From the NCBI RefSeq assembly GCF_002797875.1, contig NZ_PGFC01000001.1, forward strand, positions 372,001 through 436,000: DNA of 64,000 nucleotides, written 5' to 3'. The stretch is from Pseudoscardovia suis (GTDB lineage: Bacteria > Actinomycetota > Actinomycetes > Actinomycetales > Bifidobacteriaceae). Of the stretch, positions 51,514 through 60,231 are shown piece by piece. The notes under the pieces were generated by a model. It saw only the letters and a program-made list of their open reading frames with translations. It was not told the DNA's origin and did no database searches. How positions within the stretch are numbered: position 1 is the first letter of the stretch; every line of letters starts with the position of its first letter. The translations under genes and the position numbers were made by a program.

Positions 51514-54291
51514 GTGAACGAACATCCGATGTCATCGTCAAATATCCACAAGTCGTTCCCCACGCAATCCGCAACCACCGCTTCCGAGACCGCCGCGACA
51601 TCCGCCCGCAGGCCCGTCGCCATCGAGGTGCGCGGGGCGCGCGTCCACAACCTGCGAAACATCGACGTGGACGTGCCGCTCGGCAAGATCGTGGGAATCG
51701 CCGGCGTCTCCGGATCGGGCAAGTCGTCGCTCGCGCTCGGCGTGCTGTATTCGGAAGGCTCGCGCCGCTACCTCGAATCCCTCTCCACCTACACGCGCCG
51801 GCGTATGACGCAGGCCGAACGCGCCGACGTGGACGACGTGCGTTACGTGCCCGCCGCGCTCGCATTGCACCAGCGCCCCGGCGTGCCCGGCATCCGCAGC
51901 ACCTTCGGCACAATGAGCGAACTGCTCAACAGCCTGCGCCTCATGTTCTCGCGCCTGGCAAGCCACCGATGCCCCAACGGTCATTACGTCGAGCCCACCC
52001 TCGCCGTCGCCGCCATGCAGCCGATCGTCTGCCCCGAATGCGGGGCGCAGGTCGAGGCGCCCGGGGCAGAGGACCTCGCCTTCAACAGCCGCGGCGCCTG
52101 CCCGACCTGCCAAGGCACCGGCATCGCGCACATCGTCGACGAATCCACACTCGTGCCCGACCAGTCGAAGACCATTGACGAAGGTGCCGTCGTCGTGTGG
52201 GGCAGCCTCATCTGGTCGCTCATGACGGACGTGTGCCGCGAGATGGGCGTGCGCACCGATGTGCCGTTCCGCGACCTGACCGACCGTGAGAAAGAGATCG
52301 TCTACCACGGGCCCATGGTCAAGAAGCACATCCATTACGTCATCAAGAAAGCTCAGCAGGACGGTGAGCTTGACTTCACCTACTACAGCGCCGTCAACAC
52401 CGTCAAGAACGCGCTCTCCAAGGTCAAGGACGAGCGCGGCATGAAACGCGTCGCCAAATACCTGAAGGACGGCACGTGCCCGGATTGCCATGGCACGCGT
52501 CTGAGCGACGCCGCGCGGGCGCCGAGGCTGCGGGGCATCGGGCTGGACGAAGCGACCGCGATGACGCTTGACAATGCCATCGAGTGGGTCAAGGGCGTGC
52601 CGGATTCGCTGCCCGCCAAGATGCGCCCGATGGCGAAAAACATCTGCGATTCGTTCCTCGACACGGCGCGCCGCCTGATGGATCTCGGCCTGGGCTACCT
52701 GTCGCTCGACCGCGCGGGCTCCACATTGTCGACCGGCGAGCGCCAGCGCGTGCAGCTGGCCCGCGCCGTGCGCAACCGCACGACCGGGGTGCTCTATGTG
52801 CTCGACGAGCCGTCCATCGGCTTGCACCCGTACAACCTGCAGGGGTTGGTGGGCGTGATGGACGATCTGGTGGCCGATGGCAATTCCGTGGTGCTGGTGG
52901 ACCATGACACGCAGGTGTTGGGCCATGCCGATTGGATCGTCGAGATGGGGCCGGGCGCCGGAGCGGATGGCGGCAGTGTGATTGCGCAGGGCACTGTGCG
53001 GGATTTGGCGGGCGACTCCCGGTCGGTGATCGGCCCGTTCCTTGCGCGGCAGGTTGAAGCCGGGGACGGGGAACCTGCGGCGGAAGGCGGGAACGCAGCT
53101 GACGCCGGAAACGCAGCTGACGCCGGAAACGCAGCGGCTGTCGATAATGCGGCAGGTGTCGGCGCGGCTGCGGCGGAACGTGCAGCGGAGCGTGTGCGCC
53201 CCGTGGTGCCGGAGGGCAAGGTGTTCGACATGGGCACGATAGCCATGCACACCCGCGCCATTCACACCGTGCATCCGCTGGACGTGCGCGTCCCCAAGGG
53301 CCGGCTCACCGTCGTGACCGGTGTGTCAGGGTCCGGCAAGACGACGATGGTGCTCGAAAGCCTGGTGCCGGCGCTTCAGGCGGCCGCAGATTCTGCTGGT
53401 TTAACTGATTCTGCTGATTCGACTGATGTTGCGTTGCCTGCGCATGTGCAGAGCCTTTCGGCGCCGGGAATCAAGCATGCCAAGCTCATCGACGCCACGC
53501 CCATCGGCATCAATGTGCGCTCCACCGTCGCCACATACGCGGGCATCCATGACGAACTGCGCAAGGCGTTCGCGCGCACGGACGACGCGAAACGGCTGGG
53601 GTTCAAGGCAGGGGACTTCTCATACAACACCGGGAAGCTGCGGTGCCCCACATGCGACGGCACCGGTCAGATTTCGCTCGACGTGCAGTTCCTGCCCGAC
53701 GTGCAGGTGGATTGCCCCGATTGCCATGGGTCGCGCTACGGCAAGCAGGCCGATGCGATACGACGCCCGTTCGGCGGCGCGGCGAAGGGTAGCGGCACCG
53801 GGGTCGACGGCGCGGTTGAATACAGCCTGCCGCAGCTCATGCGCATGAGCGTGGATGAAGCGCTCGAAGCGTTCGATTCCGGCCGTGGCCTCAAGCTGCT
53901 GCGCCAACGCCTGCAGACGTTGCACGACCTGGGGCTGGGCTATCTCACGATCGGGGAGCAGACGCCCGGACTCTCCGGCGGCGAGGCGCAGCGCCTCAAG
54001 CTCGCCAGCGAGATGGGGCGCGCCCAGGACGATTCGCTGTTCGTGTTCGACGAGCCGACGATCGGCCTGCACCCCAAGGACGTGCTCGCGCTGCTCGACG
54101 TGTTCCAGACGCTCATCGACCACGGTGCCACTGTCATCGTCATCGAACACGACCTCGACATGATGCGCAACGCCGACTGGATTATCGACATGGGTCCGCT
54201 CGGAGGTGTGCAAGGCGGCCGCATCGTCGCCCAAGGCACGCCCGATGACATTCGCCGCGACCCCGACAGCCTCACCAGCCGGTTCCTCTGA
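51514..54291 (+). CDS. UvrA-like excinuclease ATPase (UvrA paralogue)
   Basis: A double ABC ATPase of the UvrA family, 925 residues. The first Walker A is [11 protein letters not shown] and the second is [11 protein letters not shown]; signature [15 protein letters not shown] is followed by [12 protein letters not shown], and [15 protein letters not shown] by [12 protein letters not shown]. Zinc motifs are CPNGH...CPEC, CPTCQG...CPDCHG and CPTCDG...CPDCHG. The GTG at 51514, after GGAGG, is chosen; the frame is open from 51334. A paralogue of main UvrA is likely, as no uvrB or uvrC is near. Two low-complexity inserts (NAADAG repeats near residue 525-545; DSADST near 630) lie between the halves. 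Confidence 0.9.
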   Translation: MNEHPMSSSNIHKSFPTQSATTASETAATSARRPVAIEVRGARVHNLRNIDVDVPLGKIVGIAGVSGSGKSSLALGVLYSEGSRRYLESLSTYTRRRMTQAERADVDDVRYVPAALALHQRPGVPGIRSTFGTMSELLNSLRLMFSRLASHRCPNGHYVEPTLAVAAMQPIVCPECGAQVEAPGAEDLAFNSRGACPTCQGTGIAHIVDESTLVPDQSKTIDEGAVVVWGSLIWSLMTDVCREMGVRTDVPFRDLTDREKEIVYHGPMVKKHIHYVIKKAQQDGELDFTYYSAVNTVKNALSKVKDERGMKRVAKYLKDGTCPDCHGTRLSDAARAPRLRGIGLDEATAMTLDNAIEWVKGVPDSLPAKMRPMAKNICDSFLDTARRLMDLGLGYLSLDRAGSTLSTGERQRVQLARAVRNRTTGVLYVLDEPSIGLHPYNLQGLVGVMDDLVADGNSVVLVDHDTQVLGHADWIVEMGPGAGADGGSVIAQGTVRDLAGDSRSVIGPFLARQVEAGDGEPAAEGGNAADAGNAADAGNAAAVDNAAGVGAAAAERAAERVRPVVPEGKVFDMGTIAMHTRAIHTVHPLDVRVPKGRLTVVTGVSGSGKTTMVLESLVPALQAAADSAGLTDSADSTDVALPAHVQSLSAPGIKHAKLIDATPIGINVRSTVATYAGIHDELRKAFARTDDAKRLGFKAGDFSYNTGKLRCPTCDGTGQISLDVQFLPDVQVDCPDCHGSRYGKQADAIRRPFGGAAKGSGTGVDGAVEYSLPQLMRMSVDEALEAFDSGRGLKLLRQRLQTLHDLGLGYLTIGEQTPGLSGGEAQRLKLASEMGRAQDDSLFVFDEPTIGLHPKDVLALLDVFQTLIDHGATVIVIEHDLDMMRNADWIIDMGPLGGVQGGRIVAQGTPDDIRRDPDSLTSRFL
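53095..53130 (+). repeat. 18-bp tandem repeat inside the UvrA paralogue gene
   Basis: GCAGCTGACGCCGGAAAC occurs twice in exact tandem and encodes Ala-Ala-Asp-Ala-Gly-Asn repeats in the linker between the two ATPase halves. Confidence 0.85.
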
Positions 54292-54411
54292 GACAGGGCA
54301 CGGCTGGCAAGGCATGGCTGGCGGCGATGCGGCTGTCGTGCACAGCGAGGCAGCAGACATGGCTGGCGGCGGACGAAGCCGGCGAGGCAGGTGAGGGCGG
54401 CGGGCAGTCAG

Positions 54412-55422
54412 TCAGCGCTTGATCAGATATTTGGCTTCCGCAAAAGACTCGCGCACCATGTTGTTGAGGAGCATGTCGCGCGGGGAGCCCGCCGCGATGC
54501 CGCGCACATCCGTGTAACCCTGGTCATGGGCGATTTGCAGGGAGCGGAATACATGGAAGTCGTTGGTGACGATACCAATGGAAGGCTCGGACGCGGTGTT
54601 GCTGGTGCTGCCCGTGTTGTTGGCGCTGTCGATGATTGCGCGGCTGTTACGCAGGTTTTCCACGGTCGTGGAGGAATCGGGCTCCTCGATGATGCGCGAT
54701 GCATCGATGCCGGCATCATGCTCAAGATAATCCGCCATTCCTCGCGCCTCCGCATACGGTTCATTGGGGCCCTGCCCGCCCGAGACGATGCACGTCGTGC
54801 CAGGGTTTGCGCGCAAGTATTCGGCTGCCTTGTCAAGTCGGTAGCGCAGCACGAGGCTGGGGGAGCCTTGATAGACCTGCGCGCCCAGCACGATGATGTA
54901 ATCAAGGTTCCGATCGCCTTCGTCGCGCATGTGAGAGACGATGGCGGCTTGCGACATGCCAAAGCTGCACAGTGCGACGCATAGCACGATGCCGATGGGA
55001 ATGCGCGCCGCGTTGGGCAGCGCTCGCCACCAATGGAACCAGATTGCCGCAGCCCACACGCCGAGGGCGAGCGCAAGAGCCACCCAGAACAGCCAGAATG
55101 ACGTGCCGGTGTGCGTGTTGTAGACCGCGCGGGCGTACCACAGGCTGGCGAGCGCGGCGATGCACACGATTGCCGTCGCCGTCTGGCGCAGCGGGAAGTG
55201 AATGCGGGTGGTGGTTGTGGTGGTTGCGGTTACAGCGGTTGCGGTGTCGTCGGCGAATTCGGTGGTTGTGGTTCTGGCATCGGTTGAAGCATCGGTTGAG
55301 GCGGTGGTGCCGGTGGTGATGTAGGGGGTGGTGGTGTCGGCGGCGGCCTTGGAGGCGTCGCTTGTTGAATGATGGTTGTTTCGGTTGTCTTGCGGGTCCC
55401 CGGACTGTAGTTCATTCATCAT
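54412..55422 (-). CDS. YdcF/DUF218-family membrane protein
   Basis: A 336-residue protein of the YdcF (DUF218) family; members bind or transfer groups in envelope biology, with no firm role. N-terminal 70 residues are Thr/Ala-rich and disordered. Hydrophobic helices lie at about 78-98, 108-130 and 140-160. The soluble DUF218 domain has LDYIIVLGAQVYQGSPS, CIVSGGQGPNEPYAEARGMADYL, EEPDSSTTVENLRNS and VTNDFHVFRSLQIA. AAGGACAAAA precedes the ATG on the minus strand. It is convergent with the UvrA paralogue gene. Confidence 0.88.
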   Translation of the reverse strand: MMNELQSGDPQDNRNNHHSTSDASKAAADTTTPYITTGTTASTDASTDARTTTTEFADDTATAVTATTTTTTRIHFPLRQTATAIVCIAALASLWYARAVYNTHTGTSFWLFWVALALALGVWAAAIWFHWWRALPNAARIPIGIVLCVALCSFGMSQAAIVSHMRDEGDRNLDYIIVLGAQVYQGSPSLVLRYRLDKAAEYLRANPGTTCIVSGGQGPNEPYAEARGMADYLEHDAGIDASRIIEEPDSSTTVENLRNSRAIIDSANNTGSTSNTASEPSIGIVTNDFHVFRSLQIAHDQGYTDVRGIAAGSPRDMLLNNMVRESFAEAKYLIKR

Positions 55423-55548
55423 TTTTGTCCTTCAGCGGTTGTTTCTGGCGGATTGTCCTCGGGCAAGTCTTGCGTGCTACGGGTTGCGCTCTGTGCATGG
55501 CATCGACGGTGATGCAGCGCATGCCACCAGCGTATTGTGCTGGCGCGC

Positions 55549-55891
55549 TTCCCCCTTTCTTTCCATTTCATTTTATTCCTTTTATCTGTCTTTTTTCACA
55601 TCACTTCCTTCGCCTCTCACGTCGTTTCTTCCTTCTTCTTTTCTTCTTTCTCTTTCTTCCGTTCTCTTCCTGCCTTCCTCTCCCATCCTGCCCTCCTTTT
55701 CCTTCTCCTTCTTTCCTTCCTTTCCCTCCTTTTCCTTCCTGCCATCCTCCTTCCTTCTCGCCCTTTCTCCCTTTCTTCTCCTCCCTTTCCTTTCTTCTTC
55801 TGCCTGCCCTTCCTTTTCCTCCTTCTTTCCCTCCTCCTCTTTTTCTTCCTTCCTTCTCTTTCCCTTTTCTTCCCATTTCTCCTTTCCTCCC
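55549..55891 (+). repeat. 343-nt polypyrimidine tract
   Basis: About 94 percent of bases on the plus strand are C or T; I count roughly 22 purines. The longest pure run is 55807-55874 (68 nt), and others run 55691-55740 and 55761-55801. There is no fixed unit, only mixed CCTT/TTCC/TTCT words. It lies between the ydcF start and the MerR-type promoter. Long open frames on both strands here are produced by composition alone. Confidence 0.95.
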
Positions 55892-55907
55892 GTCGGCGTG
55901 TCGCGCT

Positions 55908-55938
55908 TTGACTTCAAGTGTGCTTTAAGCCCTACCGT
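55908..55938 (+). promoter_or_regulatory. MerR-type promoter of the redox cluster (19-bp spacer)
   Basis: TTGACT (55908-55913) and TACCGT (55933-55938) are separated by 19 nt, longer than the normal 17 and typical of MerR-controlled promoters. The spacer holds the dyad CTTCAAG-TGTG-CTTTAAG (55912-55929). It lies about 105 nt before the aldo/keto reductase gene, whose next gene is a MerR regulator. Confidence 0.75.
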
Positions 55939-56042
55939 GATGTTATCGAAAGCAAATGCGGCTGGATGCCAATCCTGAGGAAAGGTACTGCATGAATCGC
56001 TGCGCCGCTTGCTACAAGACGATATGAAAAGGAGACCGCATC

Positions 56043-56918
56043 ATGGCGGATTCAGCATTGACCCAGACATTTACCCTCAACAACGGGGTTACGATTCCCA
56101 AGCTTGCGTTGGGCACATGGCTCATCGAAGGGCAGCAGGCGACCGATGCAGTCAAGGCGGCGCTTGCAATCGGCTACCGTCACATCGACACCGCCGAAGC
56201 ATACGGCAACGAGGCGGAGGTCGGACGCGGTGTGCGCGAATCCGGAGTGGATCGTGCCGAGGTGTTCGTGACGACCAAGCTCGCTGCGGAATGCAAAGAC
56301 TACGATTCGGCGGCAGCCGCCATTGAAGAATCCTTGCGCAAACTCGACTTGGGATATATCGACATGATGATCATCCACAGCCCCCAGCCTTGGAGCGCTG
56401 TAAACAAGTCATCCGACCGTTATGAGAAAGGCAACGTCGAGGCGTACCGCGCTCTCGAGGACGCCTACAAGGCTGGCAAGATCCGTGCGATCGGCGTGTC
56501 GAACTTCACGGCACACGACATCGACAACATCCTGGCTAACTGCACCGTAACGCCTGCGGTCAACCAAGTCCTTGCACATATCACAAACACTCCGTGGGAC
56601 GTCATCGACTACTGCAAGAAGCAAGGGATACTCGTCGAAGCATATTCGCCCATCGCGCACGGCGTGGTGCTGGACAACCCCCAGATTGCATCGATGGCGC
56701 AGCGCTACGGGGTGAGCCCTGCACAGTTGTGCATCCGCTACGACCTGCAGCTGGGACTGTTGCCGCTTCCCAAGACGGCGAACCCCGACCATATGCGCAC
56801 CAATGCGCAGGTGGATTTCGAGATATCCGACGAAGACATGGAGGCCCTTAAGGGCATGGAACACATCAAGGACTACGGAGACCAGAGTTTCTGGCCTGTA
56901 TACGGAGGAAGGGCATGA
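56043..56918 (+). CDS. Aldo/keto reductase
   Basis: An NADPH-dependent carbonyl reductase of 291 residues. The catalytic tetrad is visible: Asp and Tyr in HIDTAEAYGNEAEVG, Lys in VFVTTKL and His in MMIIHSP. The C-terminal NADPH-binding part has PLPKTANPDHMRTNAQVDFEIS. AAAAGGAG lies 7 nt before the ATG. It overlaps the MerR regulator gene by 4 nt, so both are in one operon and the reductase is probably induced by what the regulator senses. Confidence 0.95.
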   Translation: MADSALTQTFTLNNGVTIPKLALGTWLIEGQQATDAVKAALAIGYRHIDTAEAYGNEAEVGRGVRESGVDRAEVFVTTKLAAECKDYDSAAAAIEESLRKLDLGYIDMMIIHSPQPWSAVNKSSDRYEKGNVEAYRALEDAYKAGKIRAIGVSNFTAHDIDNILANCTVTPAVNQVLAHITNTPWDVIDYCKKQGILVEAYSPIAHGVVLDNPQIASMAQRYGVSPAQLCIRYDLQLGLLPLPKTANPDHMRTNAQVDFEISDEDMEALKGMEHIKDYGDQSFWPVYGGRA

Positions 56919-57511
56919 GCAGCGGTAGGCCAGACGCCCATGTCGATGCTATGACGGGCGCCGCGGTGACGAACAGGGTGGGACGGTCCCTCTCTGCATC
57001 GTTCACCGATGCGTATGGTTCCGACGATGAACCGGCGTATTCGATATCCCAGGTAGCGCAGATCATGGGCGTCGCCCCGTCCGCGCTGCGCTACTACGAC
57101 CACGAAGGATTGCTGCCGCACGTGGAGCGCATCAACGGCGTGCGCGTGTTCCGCAACAAGGACTTTCCGTGGCTGCGAGTGCTGCAGTGTTTGAAAAACA
57201 CGGGCATGCCCATACGGCGGATCAAGGAATACGCGCAGCTGTGCGAGGAAGGCGACGCTTCGCTCGAACAACGCTATGAGCTCATCAAAGCGCAGCGACA
57301 GGCCGTGCTCGACCAGATCGAGCAACTGAAGTTCTACCTGCGGGAGCTCGATTTCAAAGATTGGTACTATCGCACCGCCATCGCCGCAGGTACTGAATCC
57401 GCCGTCCACGTCGACGAAGCCCCGGACATGGAACCCGACAGGATCCCAGACACCCAGGAAGCAACTGGAAGCGAGGCAGCCGTTGGATGCAAGGACGAGG
57501 ATGATGAGTGA
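56915..57511 (+). CDS. MerR-family transcriptional regulator
   Basis: A 198-residue MerR regulator. A 44-residue N-terminal arm precedes the winged helix YSISQVAQIMGVAPSALRYYDHEGLLPHVERINGVRVF (about residues 45-85). A coiled coil follows (LEQRYELIKAQRQAVLDQIEQLKFYLRELD). No cysteine pair for metal is evident; it resembles the group that controls aldehyde or oxidant responses. Translationally coupled to the reductase gene. The 19-bp-spacer promoter at 55908-55938 is the probable target. Confidence 0.92.
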   Translation: MSSGRPDAHVDAMTGAAVTNRVGRSLSASFTDAYGSDDEPAYSISQVAQIMGVAPSALRYYDHEGLLPHVERINGVRVFRNKDFPWLRVLQCLKNTGMPIRRIKEYAQLCEEGDASLEQRYELIKAQRQAVLDQIEQLKFYLRELDFKDWYYRTAIAAGTESAVHVDEAPDMEPDRIPDTQEATGSEAAVGCKDEDDE

Positions 57512-57637
57512 CAGCGGCAATGGCGACGATATCCGACCCCTGTGCCGAATCCAGCCGACACATGAGCTTCGTCCACGCACAGAGAGTCACATATAGCCGG
57601 ATGATAGGCATCCAGCGCAACCATCAAGGAGTGCAAA

Positions 57638-58393
57638 ATGATTAGGCAAACGGCAGGACACGATCAGTTGGGCGATTTCTCACCGAAGTTCGCCCATTAC
57701 AACGACGATGTGCTCTTTGGCGAAGTGTGGAACGACCCCACGCTCCCGCCTAAGACGCGCAGCATCATCACGATCAGCACCCTCATCGGCAAAGGCATCA
57801 CTGATTCCTCGCTCAAATACCATCTTCAGACCGCCCGCACCAACGGCGTGACCCGTGACGAAATGGCATCGATTCTCACGCACATCGCTTTCTACGCCGG
57901 CTGGCCGAACGCATGGGCGGCATTCCCGATGGCAAAGGAAGTGTATGCCTCCGATGCCACGCAAGACGCGGGTGAGCAGGAGGAGCACGGCGGTTTCTTC
58001 GGCATGGGCGAACCGAACGACGGCTACGCGCAATACTTCACCGGACGTTCCTACCTCAAGCAGGTGAGCGCATCTGGCGATCCACTCGCCATCCACAACG
58101 TGACATTCGAACCTGGATGCCGCAACAACTGGCACATCCACCATGCCGCGCGTGGCGGCGGTCAGATCCTCATCTGCGTCGATGGCGAAGGATGGTGCCA
58201 GCTCGAAGGCCAGACTGCCAAGCGCATGCTTCCAGGAGATGTGGTGGAGGTGCCAGCCGGAGTGAAGCATTGGCATGGTGCCGCGAAGGACTCTTGGTTT
58301 TCGCACCTTGCCTTCATGCTGCCAGGCGAAGACATGAGCAACGAATGGCTTGAGCCAGTCAGCGACGCCGAATACGACGCGCTCGCGGCATGA
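57638..58393 (+). CDS. Carboxymuconolactone decarboxylase-like / cupin fusion protein
   Basis: A 251-residue two-domain protein. Residues 1-110 are CMD-like (RSIITISTLIGKGITDSSLKYHLQTARTNGVTRDEMASILTHIAFYAGWPNAWAAFP) without the CxxC of AhpD. Residues 120-251 form a cupin with metal-binding histidines in NWHIHHAARGGGQILICVDGEGW and VPAGVKHWHG. Such fusions often sit with reductases and flavodoxins and are thought to act in quinone or aldehyde detoxification. The ATG follows CAAGGAG. The gap of 126 nt from the regulator gene suggests a second promoter is possible. Confidence 0.88.
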   Translation: MIRQTAGHDQLGDFSPKFAHYNDDVLFGEVWNDPTLPPKTRSIITISTLIGKGITDSSLKYHLQTARTNGVTRDEMASILTHIAFYAGWPNAWAAFPMAKEVYASDATQDAGEQEEHGGFFGMGEPNDGYAQYFTGRSYLKQVSASGDPLAIHNVTFEPGCRNNWHIHHAARGGGQILICVDGEGWCQLEGQTAKRMLPGDVVEVPAGVKHWHGAAKDSWFSHLAFMLPGEDMSNEWLEPVSDAEYDALAA

Positions 58394-58491
58394 CGGGCGG
58401 CCCGTCGAGTGTCTTGAACCAGGATCGGACGGTTCAGGCAAACACTCAAAGTGAGTCAGATGACTCAAGCGATTCGAGAATCGAGGGAAAT

Positions 58492-58974
58492 ATGAAGGCA
58501 TTGGTGGTTTATTTCACTGAAAGCGGGTGCACCCGCCGTGTAGCACAGACCATCGCGGAGGCGACTGGAGCCACGTTGCATGAACTCAAGGCGGCGGAAC
58601 CATACACGGCGGCAGACCTTGATTGGCGCGATTCGGGAAGTCGCGTCAACCGCGAGGCGAACGACCCCGCTGCACGCCAGTCTGTGAAACTCGCCGACAC
58701 ATCCGTGCCGGACTGGGATTCTTACGACGCGGTGTTCATAGGCGCCCCGGTATGGTGGGGAGTCGCCGCATGGCCGATCGACGATTTCCTCACCTCCAAT
58801 GATTTCACCGGCAAGAAGCTAGCGGCATTCGTCACATCTGCAAGCTCCTCGTTCGGCAATGAATCCGATGTCAAGGACATGGCCAAAGGCGCCCAATGGC
58901 TGGGCGTCAAACGCTTCCCATCCTCCGCATCCGCTGCTGCGGTCAAATCCTGGGTCAGCTCCTTGGCGTTGTAG
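58492..58974 (+). CDS. Flavodoxin
   Basis: A small FMN electron carrier, 160 residues. It begins KALVVYFTESGCTRRVAQTIAE, where the FMN phosphate loop has ESGCTRR, and continues with VFIGAPVWWGVAAWP, the aromatic FMN-binding region. A longer frame starting at 58390, overlapping the previous stop, would add 34 disordered residues. I prefer 58492 because GAGGGAAAT precedes it. It ends the AKR-MerR-CMD-flavodoxin set. Confidence 0.9.
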   Translation: MKALVVYFTESGCTRRVAQTIAEATGATLHELKAAEPYTAADLDWRDSGSRVNREANDPAARQSVKLADTSVPDWDSYDAVFIGAPVWWGVAAWPIDDFLTSNDFTGKKLAAFVTSASSSFGNESDVKDMAKGAQWLGVKRFPSSASAAAVKSWVSSLAL

Positions 58975-59530
58975 CCAAGCGATTCGCACATTGCACTGTA
59001 CGTCACGTGATGTGCGCGGGGTAGAGAACGCGAGAAGTCTTTCCGACCGCTGCCACACTATGCACTCGCGGGATGTGCGCAACACTTGTACAGACGCATC
59101 CGCTTTCTGACCATATGCATCCACGGGCATGCCCTCGCACGGAGCTGCGTGGCACATCCCGTGGATGCATGAATATGCAACACCCATCAGTACCGGCACA
59201 GTCTCGATGCCGTTGGGAAGGGGCACATTCCGGTTCATCATGAGATACACCCAACGTCATCCCCAGATTCGATATCAGTGTGCGTGCTTCCAGAATCGTC
59301 CCTCACATTCTGTATCCCTTGCGCTCTGCATCCTCGTATTTTGAGCCTGCGCATCCTGCTTCCCGCTCACTTTGAGTACGTGTATCCGCATCCGCGCATA
59401 CCACATCCCGAGCCCTACGTTTGCATGATGATGGCAATCTCCAAGCTCTTGTGTCACGCACTGTTGTGTACGAGAGCTTTCGCATCCCTACATCACATCT
59501 GCGCTCACCCCACAGTGATTCCACACCGCT
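58975..59530 (+). other. Gene-free stretch after flavodoxin
   Basis: About 550 nt without a supported gene. It contains the strong inverted repeat at 59115-59170. The remainder is rich in short words such as CATCC and GCATCC with no clear unit. Open frames in it lack ribosome sites. Confidence 0.5.
59115..59170. repeat. Perfect 13-bp inverted repeat with nested inner pair
   Basis: ATGCATCCACGGG (59115-59127) pairs perfectly with CCCGTGGATGCAT (59158-59170). Inner sequences ATGCC and GGCAC partly continue the stem. No T-run follows, so it is either a terminator-like hairpin after flavodoxin or a site. Confidence 0.8.
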
Positions 59531-59976
59531 ATCCTCCCTTTTCGGCGAGAATGCTCTGTGTCGCCGATGGCGGAGGTTAGGGGAGTTGTGGAGGGGTTCC
59601 TATCTTCCGTCTTCGGCAGTTGATGTGTGATTCGCCGATTGCGGAGGTTTGGGTCCCAGATAGAGGGGTTGCATCTTCCGTCTTCGGCGAACGGTTGGTG
59701 GTGTCGCCGAAGACGGAGGTTAAGAGGCCTATAGATGGGAATTTATCCTCCATCTTCGGCGAGCGGCAGGTTGCGTCGCCGATTGTGGAGGTTAGAGGAG
59801 TTGGGGATGGATTCCTGTCTTCCGTCTTCGGCGGCAGATGTGTGGTTCGCCGATTGCGGAGGTTAACAGACTGTGAGATGGGTGTGCATCTTCCGTATTC
59901 GGCGACGGATATGTCATTCGCCGAACACGGAAGTTCGGGGTTTGGCGAACGTGCTTGTATCCTCCGCATTCGGCGA
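59531..59976. repeat. Alternating inverted repeat array II (13 half-sites)
   Basis: Six full pairs and one final half-site. Plus-type arms start at 59531, 59602, 59673, 59745, 59817, 59888 and 59959; minus-type arms at 59561, 59632, 59704, 59776, 59847 and 59918. Arms follow ATC(C/T)TCC-N4-TCGGCGA and TCGCCGA-N4-GGAGGTT. Loops are 12-13 bp and the gap between pairs is 23 bp every time, so unit period is 71-72 bp. It ends 256 bp before the AbiEi/nuclease-like gene. Confidence 0.95.
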
Positions 59977-60231
59977 CTTATTCGCATACCCTCTTGTTGG
60001 TACGCCTCTTACCCGTGTGCCCTTTATTCACGCGACCTTATCCGCGACCTTCCTCCCCAATCTTCCTCCATAACCTCCATCCGCAACCTCCATCCACACA
60101 CCCTCTCCCACACCGCGTATCCGCGTAACCTTTATCCACAGGGATAATATTCGAAACGAATTTGCCCCATAACTATCCACATTGGCCAATATGGCTTCTA
60201 TTCACTGACGGTTTTCGAATACTGTCATGCC
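59977..60231 (+). other. Leader region of the AbiEi/nuclease-like gene with DnaA-box-like words
   Basis: Pyrimidine-rich words (CTCCATCC, ACCTCC) run to about 60130. TTATCCACA (60132-60140) matches the DnaA-box consensus and CTATCCACA (60173-60181) differs by one. ATTCG-AAA-CGAAT (around 60149-60162) is a small dyad. No strong promoter was found. Confidence 0.4.

Noticed and set aside
55582-55917. 111-residue Lys/Glu/Arg-rich open frame on the minus strand
   Set aside because: A purine-only strand cannot form stop codons, so long frames arise from composition; no ribosome site or conserved sequence.
55362-55978. Ser/Phe/Leu/Pro-rich open frames on the plus strand
   Set aside because: They come from the polypyrimidine tract and overlap the ydcF start region; no domain or start signal.
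60132-60181. Replication origin at the DnaA-box-like words
   Set aside because: Only two matches, no dnaA or dnaN nearby and no DnaA-box cluster.
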